A stretch of 36,294 bases of DNA. It comes from Desulfobacteraceae bacterium. Its GTDB lineage: Bacteria > Desulfobacterota > Desulfobacteria > Desulfobacterales > Desulfobacteraceae. The translations under genes and the position numbers were made by a program. The notes beneath the pieces are model-generated. The model made no database searches, had not been told where the DNA came from, and was given only the letters and a program-made list of their open reading frames with translations. The DNA is taken from contig JAAEKY010000417.1 of the NCBI GenBank assembly GCA_024227235.1, forward strand, positions 1-36,294. The letters are read 5' to 3'. The stretch's first letter is position 1, and the number at the start of each line of letters is the position of its first letter. Positions 8,561 through 16,897 of this stretch are shown here, one piece after another.

Positions 8561-10183
8561 TTATTTTCGAACCATTGATTCCAGTTTTTCAACCAAGGGT
8601 TTAAGTGTTTGCTTTTCAGTGGCGCAGACGGGAAGCCCTTGATTTAGCAACCACTTGTTATCAAAAGAATTGATGTCGATTTTGTCAATTTTATTATAGA
8701 TATAAAGGGTAGGGATTTGATCTAAATTCAATCCTTTCAAGATTTTTTCTACGGATTCTTTTTGCTGCTGGTACCGCGGGTTACTAACATCGACAACATG
8801 TAAAATAATATCAGCATCTGAAAGCTCTTCCAGTGTTGCATGGAATGCCTCCATTAATTCTTTAGGAAGATTTTGAATAAACCCGACAGTATCTGTAATT
8901 ATCACTTCAGTATCCCTTGGAAATCTCAGGCGTCTGCTGGATGGATCAAGGGTTGCGAACAGTCGATTGGCTGCAATAATTTTACTTTGTGTCAGTGTAT
9001 TCAATAAAGTGGATTTGCCGGCATTTGTATATCCAACAATTGAAATAATCGGTAAATTTTTTCTTTTCCGTCTGGATTTTTGCTGGTGACGTTGTTTTCG
9101 AATTTTTTTAATTTCTTTTTTTAGTCGATTTATCCTATCCCTAACTCTCCGCCGGTTGAGTTCGAGTTTTGTCTCACCAGGTCCTCTGCCGCCAATTCCA
9201 CCGGTTAATCTTGACATTGCTGTATTTTTAGTGATCAATCGTGGCAAAAGATATTCCATTTGTGCAAGCTCTACTTGAAATTTACCTTCCCTGGATTTAG
9301 CTTGTTTCGCAAAGATATCAAGGATCAATTGAGTTCGATCGATGACTTTCATTTCAACAAAATCAGTGATGGATCGAATCTGGGATGCGGACAACTCTCG
9401 ATCAAAAACCAGCATGGTTGCATACTTTTGAATCGCCTTAATAATCAAGCTTGAAAGTTTTCCCTTCCCCACAACAAATTTTGAATCAATGGCTTTTCTT
9501 CTTTGTAAAGCAGTCCCAATCACATTAATACGGCTGGTCTTACAAAGTTCTTTGAGCTCTTCAATAGAGGCATACGATTCTTTTGGATTTGATGTTGTTG
9601 CATTGATTAAAAATGCATTTTCTGTTCCAGATCCAGGTCTGTGCAAACTGTTTTTTTTTGTGAGCTCAGATTCAAGCGCCAGGATTTGATCCAGACAATC
9701 AACATCCATTTGATGAATAGTAGACGGTTTAAGAATCTGATAGGGTTCTGAATCAGCATCAGGAAGGATATGACTTGAATAAACATTACCGGGCGTGCCC
9801 TTTCGTGTTATACAAATAGCCGTAATATAATCCAATTGCAAAAGGGCGAGATCTGTTAAGTCATCTCTTGTTAAAGGCTCATCTTTTAAATGGGTATGAA
9901 CAAGACGTAGGCCTTTGAGTTTGCCAGGAATAGCCATATATCCGGAAGTTACGGGGATGACAATCTTTTGGGGTTCTCCAACAATAACGTATATAATCTT
10001 GCCGTTCCGATCGACGAGCAGTCCGATTTGTCGTCTGATATCATGGGATAGCTCAACTAAAAGTTGTACAGCTTCAGGATCTAAAATATACTCAGGAAAC
10101 GAGCTGTGAGTATAAAGATTTTCGATTCTTTTAATCTGGGTTTTTTTTAGGCCGGAAGTGTTGCCATGCAGCTTTTTTTTCAT
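8561..10183 (-). CDS. hflX: GTPase HflX
   Basis: HflX is a ribosome-associated GTPase that splits stalled 70S ribosomes under stress. G1 is GYTNAGKST near 384-392, G3 is DTVGFIQNLP and G4 is NKID. The glycine-rich linker GGIGGRGPGETKLELNRRR joins the HflX domain to a basic coiled coil. At 540 residues it is about 110 longer than the E. coli protein; the extra N-terminal part, including VHTHLKDEPLTRDDLTDLAL, is a known extension in some phyla. The start overlaps the dnaB stop by 4 bp, so translation is probably coupled. Confidence 0.95.
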   Translation of the reverse strand: MKKKLHGNTSGLKKTQIKRIENLYTHSSFPEYILDPEAVQLLVELSHDIRRQIGLLVDRNGKIIYVIVGEPQKIVIPVTSGYMAIPGKLKGLRLVHTHLKDEPLTRDDLTDLALLQLDYITAICITRKGTPGNVYSSHILPDADSEPYQILKPSTIHQMDVDCLDQILALESELTKKNSLHRPGSGTENAFLINATTSNPKESYASIEELKELCKTSRINVIGTALQRRKAIDSKFVVGKGKLSSLIIKAIQKYATMLVFDRELSASQIRSITDFVEMKVIDRTQLILDIFAKQAKSREGKFQVELAQMEYLLPRLITKNTAMSRLTGGIGGRGPGETKLELNRRRVRDRINRLKKEIKKIRKQRHQQKSRRKRKNLPIISIVGYTNAGKSTLLNTLTQSKIIAANRLFATLDPSSRRLRFPRDTEVIITDTVGFIQNLPKELMEAFHATLEELSDADIILHVVDVSNPRYQQQKESVEKILKGLNLDQIPTLYIYNKIDKIDINSFDNKWLLNQGLPVCATEKQTLKPLVEKLESMVRK

Positions 10184-11559
10184 TCAAATCCCTGGTATGA
10201 GTCAGGCGCAAGCTCTTCAAACCGTGTATATTGACCAATAAAAGTCATGAAAGCCGTTCCTGTTGCGCCATTTCTGTTTTTAGCAACAATGATTTCCGCT
10301 GTATTTTTTTTGGGGTTATCTGGTTCTTTATTGTAGACCTCATCCCTATAAATGAAGGCAACAATATCTGCATCCTGTTCAAGGGCCCCTGATTCACGAA
10401 GATCTGACAGCATGGGTCGTTTATCCGCTCGCTGTTCAAGCATACGATTCAGCTGTGACAAAGCAAGGACTGGAACGTTCAGCTCTTTAGCTAGGGCTTT
10501 TAGAGCTCTTGAGATTTCTGCAATTTCAAGATCTCTTCGATCCGTCCTAAAAGGGGGTTTCATCAATTGTAGGTAATCAATAATAATTAAGCCAAGTTCA
10601 TTATTTTTTTGATATAGTTTTCTTGATTTCGCTCTTATTTCCATTGCCGTAATATTGGGTGTGTCATCAATAAAAATAGGCATTTCATTTAAAACACCTG
10701 CCGCATCTGTTGCATTCTGCCAATCCTCCTGACTGATGAAGCCGGTTCGAAGTCTGTTTGAGTCGATACGTGCTTCTGATGTCAGAAGTCTCATAGAAAG
10801 TTGCTGGTTGGACATTTCAAGAGAGAATACAGCGACTGGTTTGCGTTCCTCTATAGCCACATTTCTGGCAATATTTAATGCAAAGGCTGTTTTCCCCATA
10901 CTGGGTCGCGCTGCAAGGATTATCAAGTCAGAACCCTGTAATCCTGATGTAATATTGTTTAATCTGCCATATCCCGTGGAAAGCCCTGAAAGTCCGCCAT
11001 CCTTTCCCTGCTGTTCTTCAAGTTTATCAATGTTCAAATTGATTAACTCTCCCAAGCTTTGAAAGGATTTTTGTGATTTTTTTTCAGAAATATCAAAAAT
11101 GGAGCTTTCAGCAAAATCAATAATATCTTCAAAGTCACCTTTATCTTTCAAACATTTTTCGATAATGCCGGAAGACGCTGTTATTAATTGCCTTAAAGAT
11201 GCCTTACCTTTAATAATTTGGGCATAATGAACCGCATTAACCGCAACAGGTGCTGCATCGGAAATAGCAGCAAGATAGGCTGCGCCACCAATACTTTCAA
11301 GTTCTTCTTTTTCTTTTAGTCGATTGGCTACTGTAACAAGATCAGCAGGTTCTTCTTTAAGTGCAAGTTCAATAATAACCTGAAATATTTTTTTATGGGC
11401 ACCTTTATAGAAGTCTTCTGGAGATAAAATACCAATAATATCATGTAGACTGTCATTGTTAATAAATATGGCGCTTAATATTGATTCTTCTGCATCAATA
11501 TCTTGAGGAGGTGTTTTACTTAGAAGTGGATCCTTGGCTATTGTATTTTTTTTAGGCAC
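10180..11559 (-). CDS. dnaB: replicative DNA helicase DnaB
   Basis: DnaB is the hexameric helicase of the replication fork. The N-terminal primase-interaction domain begins TPPQDIDAEESILSAIF. The RecA-like domain has Walker A ARPSMGKTAF near residue 218, FSLEMSNQQL (H1a/H2 region), LIIIDYLQLM (Walker B) and SDLRESGALEQDADIV. The length of 459 is standard and no intein is present. It follows rplI after a 64-bp gap with a strong hairpin, and overlaps hflX. The rpsF-rpsR-rplI-dnaB order is widely conserved. Confidence 0.97.
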   Translation of the reverse strand: MPKKNTIAKDPLLSKTPPQDIDAEESILSAIFINNDSLHDIIGILSPEDFYKGAHKKIFQVIIELALKEEPADLVTVANRLKEKEELESIGGAAYLAAISDAAPVAVNAVHYAQIIKGKASLRQLITASSGIIEKCLKDKGDFEDIIDFAESSIFDISEKKSQKSFQSLGELINLNIDKLEEQQGKDGGLSGLSTGYGRLNNITSGLQGSDLIILAARPSMGKTAFALNIARNVAIEERKPVAVFSLEMSNQQLSMRLLTSEARIDSNRLRTGFISQEDWQNATDAAGVLNEMPIFIDDTPNITAMEIRAKSRKLYQKNNELGLIIIDYLQLMKPPFRTDRRDLEIAEISRALKALAKELNVPVLALSQLNRMLEQRADKRPMLSDLRESGALEQDADIVAFIYRDEVYNKEPDNPKKNTAEIIVAKNRNGATGTAFMTFIGQYTRFEELAPDSYQGFE

Positions 11560-11579
11560 AATAATAATTTTAGTACTTG

Positions 11580-11612
11580 CATCCGGGAAAAATTAGAAAT
11601 TTTCCCCGGATG
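11580..11612 (-). terminator. long hairpin between rplI and dnaB
   Basis: CATCCGGG...CCCGGATG closes a stem of about 15 bp with one mismatch and a loop of three bases. On the minus strand it lies just after the rplI stop and before dnaB. There is no T-run behind it, so it is more likely an attenuating or RNA-processing/stabilising hairpin than a full terminator. Confidence 0.6.
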
Positions 11613-11623
11613 ACATTTAAGTT

Positions 11624-12082
11624 TTATATTTCTTCAGGTTCTTCAGGAAGAATATTTACTGTGATTTCCGGTTCAACATCTTTGTAAAGGCGGATAGGCA
11701 CTTTGTACTCACCGATTTCTTTAATCGGTTCGGCAAGTAATATAGAACGACGTTCTACCTTAACTTCCTGCGCTTCTAATGAATTTTTGATATCATGGGT
11801 AGTTACTGACCCATAAAGATAAGTTTCTTCATGAACTTTGGCTTTAATATCACAGACAACATCTTTTACTTTATCAGCCAATTCCTCAGCAAGTTTTCTT
11901 TCTTTGGCAATCTGAAGTTCAAGTTTTGCTTTTGTTTGTTCCATGACTTTTCTATTTTGGGGTGTGGCAAGGACAGCTTTCCCCTGCGGTAGAAGATAGT
12001 TGCGGCCATACCCTGGCGCCACAGTACATTCAGTCCCTGCAATGCCAAGTGTGTCAATGGTTTCTTTTAATATTACTTTCAT
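11624..12082 (-). CDS. rplI: 50S ribosomal protein L9
   Basis: L9 binds 23S rRNA and projects from the L1 stalk base. The N-terminal domain shows MKVILKETIDTLG, then GYGRNYLLPQGKA, the rRNA-binding hallmark. A long charged helix follows, and the C-terminal domain begins near LYGSVTTHDI. At 152 residues it is complete, with a short acidic tail. A Shine-Dalgarno GGAGG precedes the ATG. It lies between the DUF2232 gene and dnaB. Confidence 0.97.
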   Translation of the reverse strand: MKVILKETIDTLGIAGTECTVAPGYGRNYLLPQGKAVLATPQNRKVMEQTKAKLELQIAKERKLAEELADKVKDVVCDIKAKVHEETYLYGSVTTHDIKNSLEAQEVKVERRSILLAEPIKEIGEYKVPIRLYKDVEPEITVNILPEEPEEI

Positions 12083-12135
12083 TTAAACCTCCAAAAAAGT
12101 TCAGCCGTTTTTTTTAAATACGGCCGACTTTTATA

Positions 12136-13098
12136 TTATTTTATTTCATGTGGCTGTGTATCAAGTTTTCTAAAATCAATCCATGTATCAAACAATCCAA
12201 GTCCGACAACAAGGAACAAAAAAGCAGGTTGAATTGCAATTAAGATGTAAAAAAAAAATCTTACTGCAAAAGGGGCGCTCTTCTTTTGAAAAAAAAATGA
12301 TACCACTGCAATTCCCTGGAAAAAATATACAAACATCAAAATGATCAAGCAGTTTACAGCAATTAATTTTATTATAGTAACAGGTAAAAATACTAAAACT
12401 GATAATACTATTACACCAAATACTAAATATTCAGGCGCTTTCCATTGAGTTAAATTGCCAATACTTTTAATGGTGATCCCTTTTTTTAATAACAGCTTTT
12501 TTATTGAAATTATGTTCAGCCATACCATTGTAAGGTACGAGTTAATAAATATTCCCGGAAAAACAAACACAAACAATGCGCTTGCTTTTTCAAGCTTTTG
12601 AGGATCAACTTTCATTTCCGGATAAAGTTGAGCAGATTCAGAAAAAAGCTGAAATGACAGGGCTTGGTATCTGGAAATAAAAGAGGATATTAAGCTTCCG
12701 ATTCCTTGGTTCTGACTGGAAGAATAAATGAGCAATACAGCGCAGCAAGTCCCAAGGACTGCAAAACACGTGTATAACATAATTCTTTCAATGCTTAAGT
12801 GTTTTTCTATAAATTCACCAAGAAAAAAGCCTGTCATTAATAAAGTGCCAAAATATAGTGTATTAAATGCAACGTTACTTGTAAATACAATCAGTACGGA
12901 CAGGCTTATTGCCATGATAATACCACCGCCATTCCTACCTGTTTTAAGCCTGTAAAACAGAACGGGCAAAGGTAGGAAGATCCAGGCGAAAATACCGATC
13001 AACGGTATAATATACATGATGGCAATGATCAGCATACATAAAAGGATACCGGTTAGTATATCCTTTATGGCTGCTGGTTGTATTATCGTACCCGTCAC
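12136..13098 (-). CDS. DUF2232 (YybS-like) multi-spanning membrane protein
   Basis: A 320-residue hydrophobic protein with about eight predicted membrane segments, for example residues 14-45, 60-90 and 105-128 and a strongly hydrophobic C-terminal third. DUF2232/YybS proteins typically sit between rpsR and rplI in this operon, as here. Function is unknown; the fold is thought to resemble energy-coupling transporter S components, so a transport role is conceivable but unproven. The genes are tightly packed, with 20 bp to rpsR and 53 bp to rplI. Confidence 0.75.
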   Translation of the reverse strand: MTGTIIQPAAIKDILTGILLCMLIIAIMYIIPLIGIFAWIFLPLPVLFYRLKTGRNGGGIIMAISLSVLIVFTSNVAFNTLYFGTLLMTGFFLGEFIEKHLSIERIMLYTCFAVLGTCCAVLLIYSSSQNQGIGSLISSFISRYQALSFQLFSESAQLYPEMKVDPQKLEKASALFVFVFPGIFINSYLTMVWLNIISIKKLLLKKGITIKSIGNLTQWKAPEYLVFGVIVLSVLVFLPVTIIKLIAVNCLIILMFVYFFQGIAVVSFFFQKKSAPFAVRFFFYILIAIQPAFLFLVVGLGLFDTWIDFRKLDTQPHEIK

Positions 13099-13118
13099 CT
13101 TAAGTTACTCCTGCTGAT

Positions 13119-13388
13119 TTAATACATGGGTTTGCCAACAAACGGCAGCAGTGCGATCTGTCGTGACTGCTTGATTGCGACGGTAAGCTGACGTTGGTGT
13201 TTGGTACAGGTACCTGTGATTCTTCTGGGAATTATTTTTCCGCGTTCTGTGATAAATTGTCGAAGTGCTTTAGGCGTTTTATAGTTAATCTCAAGATCAT
13301 TGTCTACACAGAATCTACATATTTTACGGCGTTGATAAAATCTACTTTTACCACCGCTTCTTTTATCTCTTCGGTTATTATTGTACAT
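13119..13388 (-). CDS. rpsR: 30S ribosomal protein S18, zinc-binding form
   Basis: S18 pairs with S6 on the 30S platform. The core reads [10 protein letters not shown], then IDYK-like [14 protein letters not shown] and [18 protein letters not shown]. The CxxC plus CxxH set is the metal-binding (C+) form of S18, not the Cys-free form found in many bacteria. The 89-residue length is normal. It is 22 bp downstream of rpsF. Confidence 0.97.
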   Translation of the reverse strand: MYNNNRRDKRSGGKSRFYQRRKICRFCVDNDLEINYKTPKALRQFITERGKIIPRRITGTCTKHQRQLTVAIKQSRQIALLPFVGKPMY

Positions 13389-13410
13389 TGTAATTATCCT
13401 CCACTCTTAA

Positions 13411-13860
13411 TTAGCTGGTTTCTTCTTGGGTTTCTTCAACTTTCTCATCTTCCTTGGAAGCGCCATCCGCAACTTTTTCTTTCTCAACCGTCTCTTCTTT
13501 AGCAGGCGCTTTTTCAGGCGCTTCTTCTGGTTGGGCATCAAGGATTTCTTTTTCAAGTTGTTCTACCGTTACATCATCAGAAAGAAGGATTGTCATGTAT
13601 TTTAATATAGGATCACTCAAACGCATATTTCTTTCAAGCTCTTTTACAAGGTCGCCTGTTCCGCCATAGGTGAGGCAGGCGTAATGACCGCGCATTTTTT
13701 TCTTGATTTCATAGGCAAGTTTTTTGTTGCCCCATTCTTCAAAATTTAAGAGAAGACCCTTTTCTTTTTTAATGATATTTCCGATTTTATCAAAAAGATC
13801 TTGGCGTGCTTTATCTTTAAGATCTGGATCAGAAATAAAAACTGTTTCATACTTCCTCAT
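13411..13860 (-). CDS. rpsF: 30S ribosomal protein S6
   Basis: The N-terminus MRKYETVFISDPDL and the NKKLAYEIKKKMRGHY segment identify S6. The globular domain ends near residue 100; a tail of about 40 residues rich in Glu, Ala and Lys follows, as in several delta-type bacteria (E. coli S6 carries post-translational Glu residues instead). AGGAG lies 5-6 bases before the ATG. It is the first gene of the rpsF-rpsR-DUF2232-rplI-dnaB-hflX operon. The leader carries two hairpins that may bind the S6:S18 complex. Confidence 0.97.
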   Translation of the reverse strand: MRKYETVFISDPDLKDKARQDLFDKIGNIIKKEKGLLLNFEEWGNKKLAYEIKKKMRGHYACLTYGGTGDLVKELERNMRLSDPILKYMTILLSDDVTVEQLEKEILDAQPEEAPEKAPAKEETVEKEKVADGASKEDEKVEETQEETS

Positions 13861-13882
13861 TTGTTCTCCTTACGGATATAAA

Positions 13883-13940
13883 GCCCTGACAATAAGTCAG
13901 AGCAAGGATTGATACTAAAAGCAACACCTGCCTGTCAGGT
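13883..13940 (-). promoter_or_regulatory. structured rpsF leader (candidate S6:S18 autoregulation)
   Basis: Two hairpins lie between the predicted promoter and the rpsF ribosome-binding site. One is an 8-bp stem with a TTATT loop (13883-13903, one G-U pair). The other is ACCTG/CAGGT around five bases (13926-13940). S6:S18 leader RNAs are known upstream of rpsF in many phyla; I cannot show the conserved CCG bulge here, so the assignment is by position and structure only. Confidence 0.4.
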
Positions 13941-13958
13941 ATTGTACAAAAACTATTC

Positions 13959-13987
13959 TGTATATCATTAAAACCTTTTAGGGTCAA
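13959..13987 (-). promoter_or_regulatory. sigma-70-type promoter of the rpsF operon
   Basis: On the minus strand TTGACC (13987-13982) and TATACA (13964-13959) are spaced by 17 bases. Transcription would start near 13952, giving a leader of about 90 bases that holds the two hairpins. Confidence 0.6.
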
Positions 13988-14195
13988 TATTAATATGCTT
14001 ATTCTTTAGGGCGATCATATGTAAGTTGGAAAATTCAAGGTTGCGATTCATTTGATTGAGTTTTTTTATAGGTCTATATATTCAGCAGCCTCTATTTATC
14101 TTAACAATTTTATACCTTATCAATTAAAATAAGTAATCCTGTTCAGGATATTTTAATGATAAAGATGATTGTATCAGTCGATTCTAACCGGTGTT

Positions 14196-14981
14196 TTATT
14201 TTGATTTTAAAAAGTCTTTTCTTTCGGCAAGTGCAGGAAATGTGGTCCTTGCTTCCTGTACTTTATTTAGATCAATTCGGGATTTTACAATTGTTTCTTC
14301 ATCTTTGGCACTTGCAATTACAGATCCCCAAGGATCAACCAACATGCTGTGACCTGCAAATTGAACCTTATTGTTTATGCCAGATGAATTTGCTGAAATT
14401 AAAAAGCATTGATTCTCAAGCGCTCGAACTTTGTTGAACATAATCCAGGGTTCAAGTCTGAGGTGGGGCCAGGCAGAAGTAACCAGAAAGATTTGAGTAC
14501 CATTGTCTACCATTTTACGGAAAAGTTCAGGGAATCTTAAGTCAAAGCAGGTCGCCATACCGATAATACCCAATGGGGTTTTTACAGTGACAGGTGATTT
14601 GCCTGGAGTGAGTAGTTCTGTTTCTCTGGATTTGTATCCGAATAAATGTATTTTTCTGTATGTGGTGAGTATGTCGCCTTGTGGTGATAAAAGCAGGCTT
14701 GTATTATAATAATGCCCATTTTCTTTTTCAATAAAACTTCCGGTGTGAATATACGCATCAATATGTTGGGCAAGACCTTGGAGCATCGTTATAGTGGGAC
14801 CATCTATTTTTTCAGCCTCTTTTATATATCGATCAAAACTCATAAAACCGATGTTCCAAATTTCCGGTAAAATAACAAGATCAGCATCATGGCATTGTTC
14901 GATAGCTGCTTTGGCTTTTTTAAGGGTCGCATTCTTATTGTTTTCAACAACAGAAAATTGTATTGAGGCCACTTTCATCAT
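14196..14981 (-). CDS. carbon-nitrogen hydrolase, omega-amidase-like
   Basis: A nitrilase-superfamily amidase of 261 residues. The catalytic triad is visible as Glu40 (VILPEIW), Lys110 (TYRKIHLFG) and Cys145 (GMATCFDLRFPE). The set TYRKIHLFGYKSRE and CFDLRFPELFR fits the YafV/Nit2 omega-amidase branch, which hydrolyses alpha-ketoglutaramate and related monoamides. Exact substrate cannot be told from sequence. It starts 49 bp after the HD-GYP gene on the same strand and may share its transcript. GGGGATG-type sequence precedes the ATG. Confidence 0.88.
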   Translation of the reverse strand: MMKVASIQFSVVENNKNATLKKAKAAIEQCHDADLVILPEIWNIGFMSFDRYIKEAEKIDGPTITMLQGLAQHIDAYIHTGSFIEKENGHYYNTSLLLSPQGDILTTYRKIHLFGYKSRETELLTPGKSPVTVKTPLGIIGMATCFDLRFPELFRKMVDNGTQIFLVTSAWPHLRLEPWIMFNKVRALENQCFLISANSSGINNKVQFAGHSMLVDPWGSVIASAKDEETIVKSRIDLNKVQEARTTFPALAERKDFLKSK

Positions 14982-15030
14982 AACATCCCCTTGTGTTTGA
15001 TATCCCTTTCTTTTTTTACAATCAACTCAT

Positions 15031-16686
15031 TTATAAATCAAATTGGGAAGGATCCAGATGCTTTTTTGCATATTCAATGTGTATGTTAGAGTTAAAAAAG
15101 ATTTTAATAATATCTTTATCTATGAGATCGTTATCACCCATTTGCTTAAGAACGGTCTCTGTCTGACTTAATTTCATGGGATTTTTATAAGGCCTATCGA
15201 GGGCAGACAGTGCTTCAAATATGTCAGCGATGGTCAAAATTCTTGATTGAAGGTTTAACTCCTCCTTTTTAAGATGCAAGGGGTATCCTGAACCATCAAG
15301 CTTTTCATGGTGAGCACCAGCAATCACTGGGATATTAGACATTTTCTTAGGCCAGGAAAGCTTATTTAAAATTTTTTTTGATACAGACGCATGATTATTC
15401 ATAATATCTCTTTCCTGAGAAGTCAATGTCCCATGGGATATGCTCAAATTTTTTAATTCATCTTTTGTCAAATAAGGTATTGACTTGCCATCAACAATGC
15501 ACGACTTTTTATTAATCGATTCTAATTGATCACAAAGAGTTTGGTTTAACCCATTTTTATCCGAGTTAATAGAAGAAAGTAGTAAAAATTCTTTTTCCAG
15601 GAGGGCAATTTCTTTATCACAGGTGTTTTGTATGTGCCTTATCTCTTTTTGTTTTTTTTCATGGTCGAAAAGTGACAGTTTTTTTTCTGCAGCTTTCAAT
15701 TTTAGGTTGGTCTTGAATAAATCCCATCTAAGACTGATCATTTCAATTCTGTCGTAAATTGTTTCTAACTTTGTAGATTTACCTATCAGATGATCTGGCG
15801 TCGTTATTTTTCCTGTATCATGCATAAGGGCAGCAATCCGAAGCTCATCTATCTGGTCAGAAGAAAGAGTAGTCTCTTTAAATATGGTAGCATCCTCATT
15901 AATTTTTTGAGCAATCATCAAACAAAGTTCTGTTACACGTTGTATATGACCACCGGTGTGCTTGGATTTTTCATCAATAGAGACTGCAAGTGCTTTTATA
16001 AAATCTTCAAATAATTTTTTCATATCGACAATGAGCATTTGCTGGGTCAAAATAACAGAGGCTATATTTGCTAAAGCAGCGGCTTTTTCCTGGTACTCTT
16101 TGCTGAATGGAATTGTTTGATTAGAAGAGGGGTTTTTTGAATTAATTAATTGAAGAATTCCAATAATATCATTTTCATGATTTCTCATGGGAATGACATT
16201 CATTGATTTAGTTTGATAGTTATATGCTTTATCAAATTTTTTGATCCCGTCAATTTGATATTTTTTTGATTTATACACATTATCGATATTCACAATTTCA
16301 CCAGAATGGAATACATAGGATGATACATTGGACAGATTCGGCGTATGATCTTTATTATACAGTGATACAGCAGGCAGATGAATGGGGATCTCTTGATTGT
16401 TTTTTTCAAAGGTATCATTGTGAATAACATGAAAATTTAATTTTTGATTTTCAGTATCTACCAGATATAGTGTCCCGCCATCGGCTTTTGTAAATTTTCT
16501 GGCTATCGCTAAAATCATTTCAAGTAATACGCTGATGTCTTTTCCAGACCCAAGTGCTTTTCCAATTGCAGTCAACTCTGCTATTTCATCTTTCTGCTCT
16601 TCAAAAAGAGGGAATAGCACTGCTATAATATTATTGATCGTAATATTAATCAGGGAATTTTCAGAAAAACTAGTTTTATTAATCAT
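15031..16686 (-). CDS. GAF domain / HD-GYP phosphodiesterase-like protein
   Basis: A 551-residue soluble signalling protein. A GAF domain spans roughly 45-215 (KADGGTLYLVD, NVIPMRNHENDIIGILQLINS). The HD-GYP part starts near HTGGHIQRVTEL (about 246), has HDTGK (about 290) and ends with HHEKLDGSGYP and IADIFEALSALDRPYK. HD-GYP enzymes hydrolyse cyclic di-GMP. Between HDTGK and the next conserved His there are about 80 additional residues with coiled-coil character; such an insert is known from a subfamily of GAF/HD-GYP proteins. All metal-ligand motifs that I can check are present. No membrane segment. Confidence 0.9.
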   Translation of the reverse strand: MINKTSFSENSLINITINNIIAVLFPLFEEQKDEIAELTAIGKALGSGKDISVLLEMILAIARKFTKADGGTLYLVDTENQKLNFHVIHNDTFEKNNQEIPIHLPAVSLYNKDHTPNLSNVSSYVFHSGEIVNIDNVYKSKKYQIDGIKKFDKAYNYQTKSMNVIPMRNHENDIIGILQLINSKNPSSNQTIPFSKEYQEKAAALANIASVILTQQMLIVDMKKLFEDFIKALAVSIDEKSKHTGGHIQRVTELCLMIAQKINEDATIFKETTLSSDQIDELRIAALMHDTGKITTPDHLIGKSTKLETIYDRIEMISLRWDLFKTNLKLKAAEKKLSLFDHEKKQKEIRHIQNTCDKEIALLEKEFLLLSSINSDKNGLNQTLCDQLESINKKSCIVDGKSIPYLTKDELKNLSISHGTLTSQERDIMNNHASVSKKILNKLSWPKKMSNIPVIAGAHHEKLDGSGYPLHLKKEELNLQSRILTIADIFEALSALDRPYKNPMKLSQTETVLKQMGDNDLIDKDIIKIFFNSNIHIEYAKKHLDPSQFDL

Positions 16687-16897
16687 TGCTTATCCTAAAT
16701 AGAATTAATGACGGTTTTAACGATGCATATTAAAAAAATTAACAAAAATAATAGGATGAGACAAGAAAAGAAAAATCCAAAGCTATAATTCATTTGATTT
16801 TCTTGCTATTTACACTTGATTATGGCATTTATTAAACCTTAAATAAAAAATGATCTATCAGTATATTAAGAATAGTGTCTCATAAGGAGTAAGTGTA

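Noticed and set aside
12728-12955. Plus-strand frame inside the DUF2232 gene
   Set aside because: It is a shadow of the membrane-protein gene, without start signals or motifs.
15600-15790. Insert in the HD-GYP domain as a novel fusion
   Set aside because: A similar insert is, from memory, common in a GAF/HD-GYP subfamily of these bacteria.
16687-16897. T-box or other riboswitch in front of leuS
   Set aside because: No specifier loop or T-box core and no terminator hairpin could be seen; only a weak promoter-like pattern.
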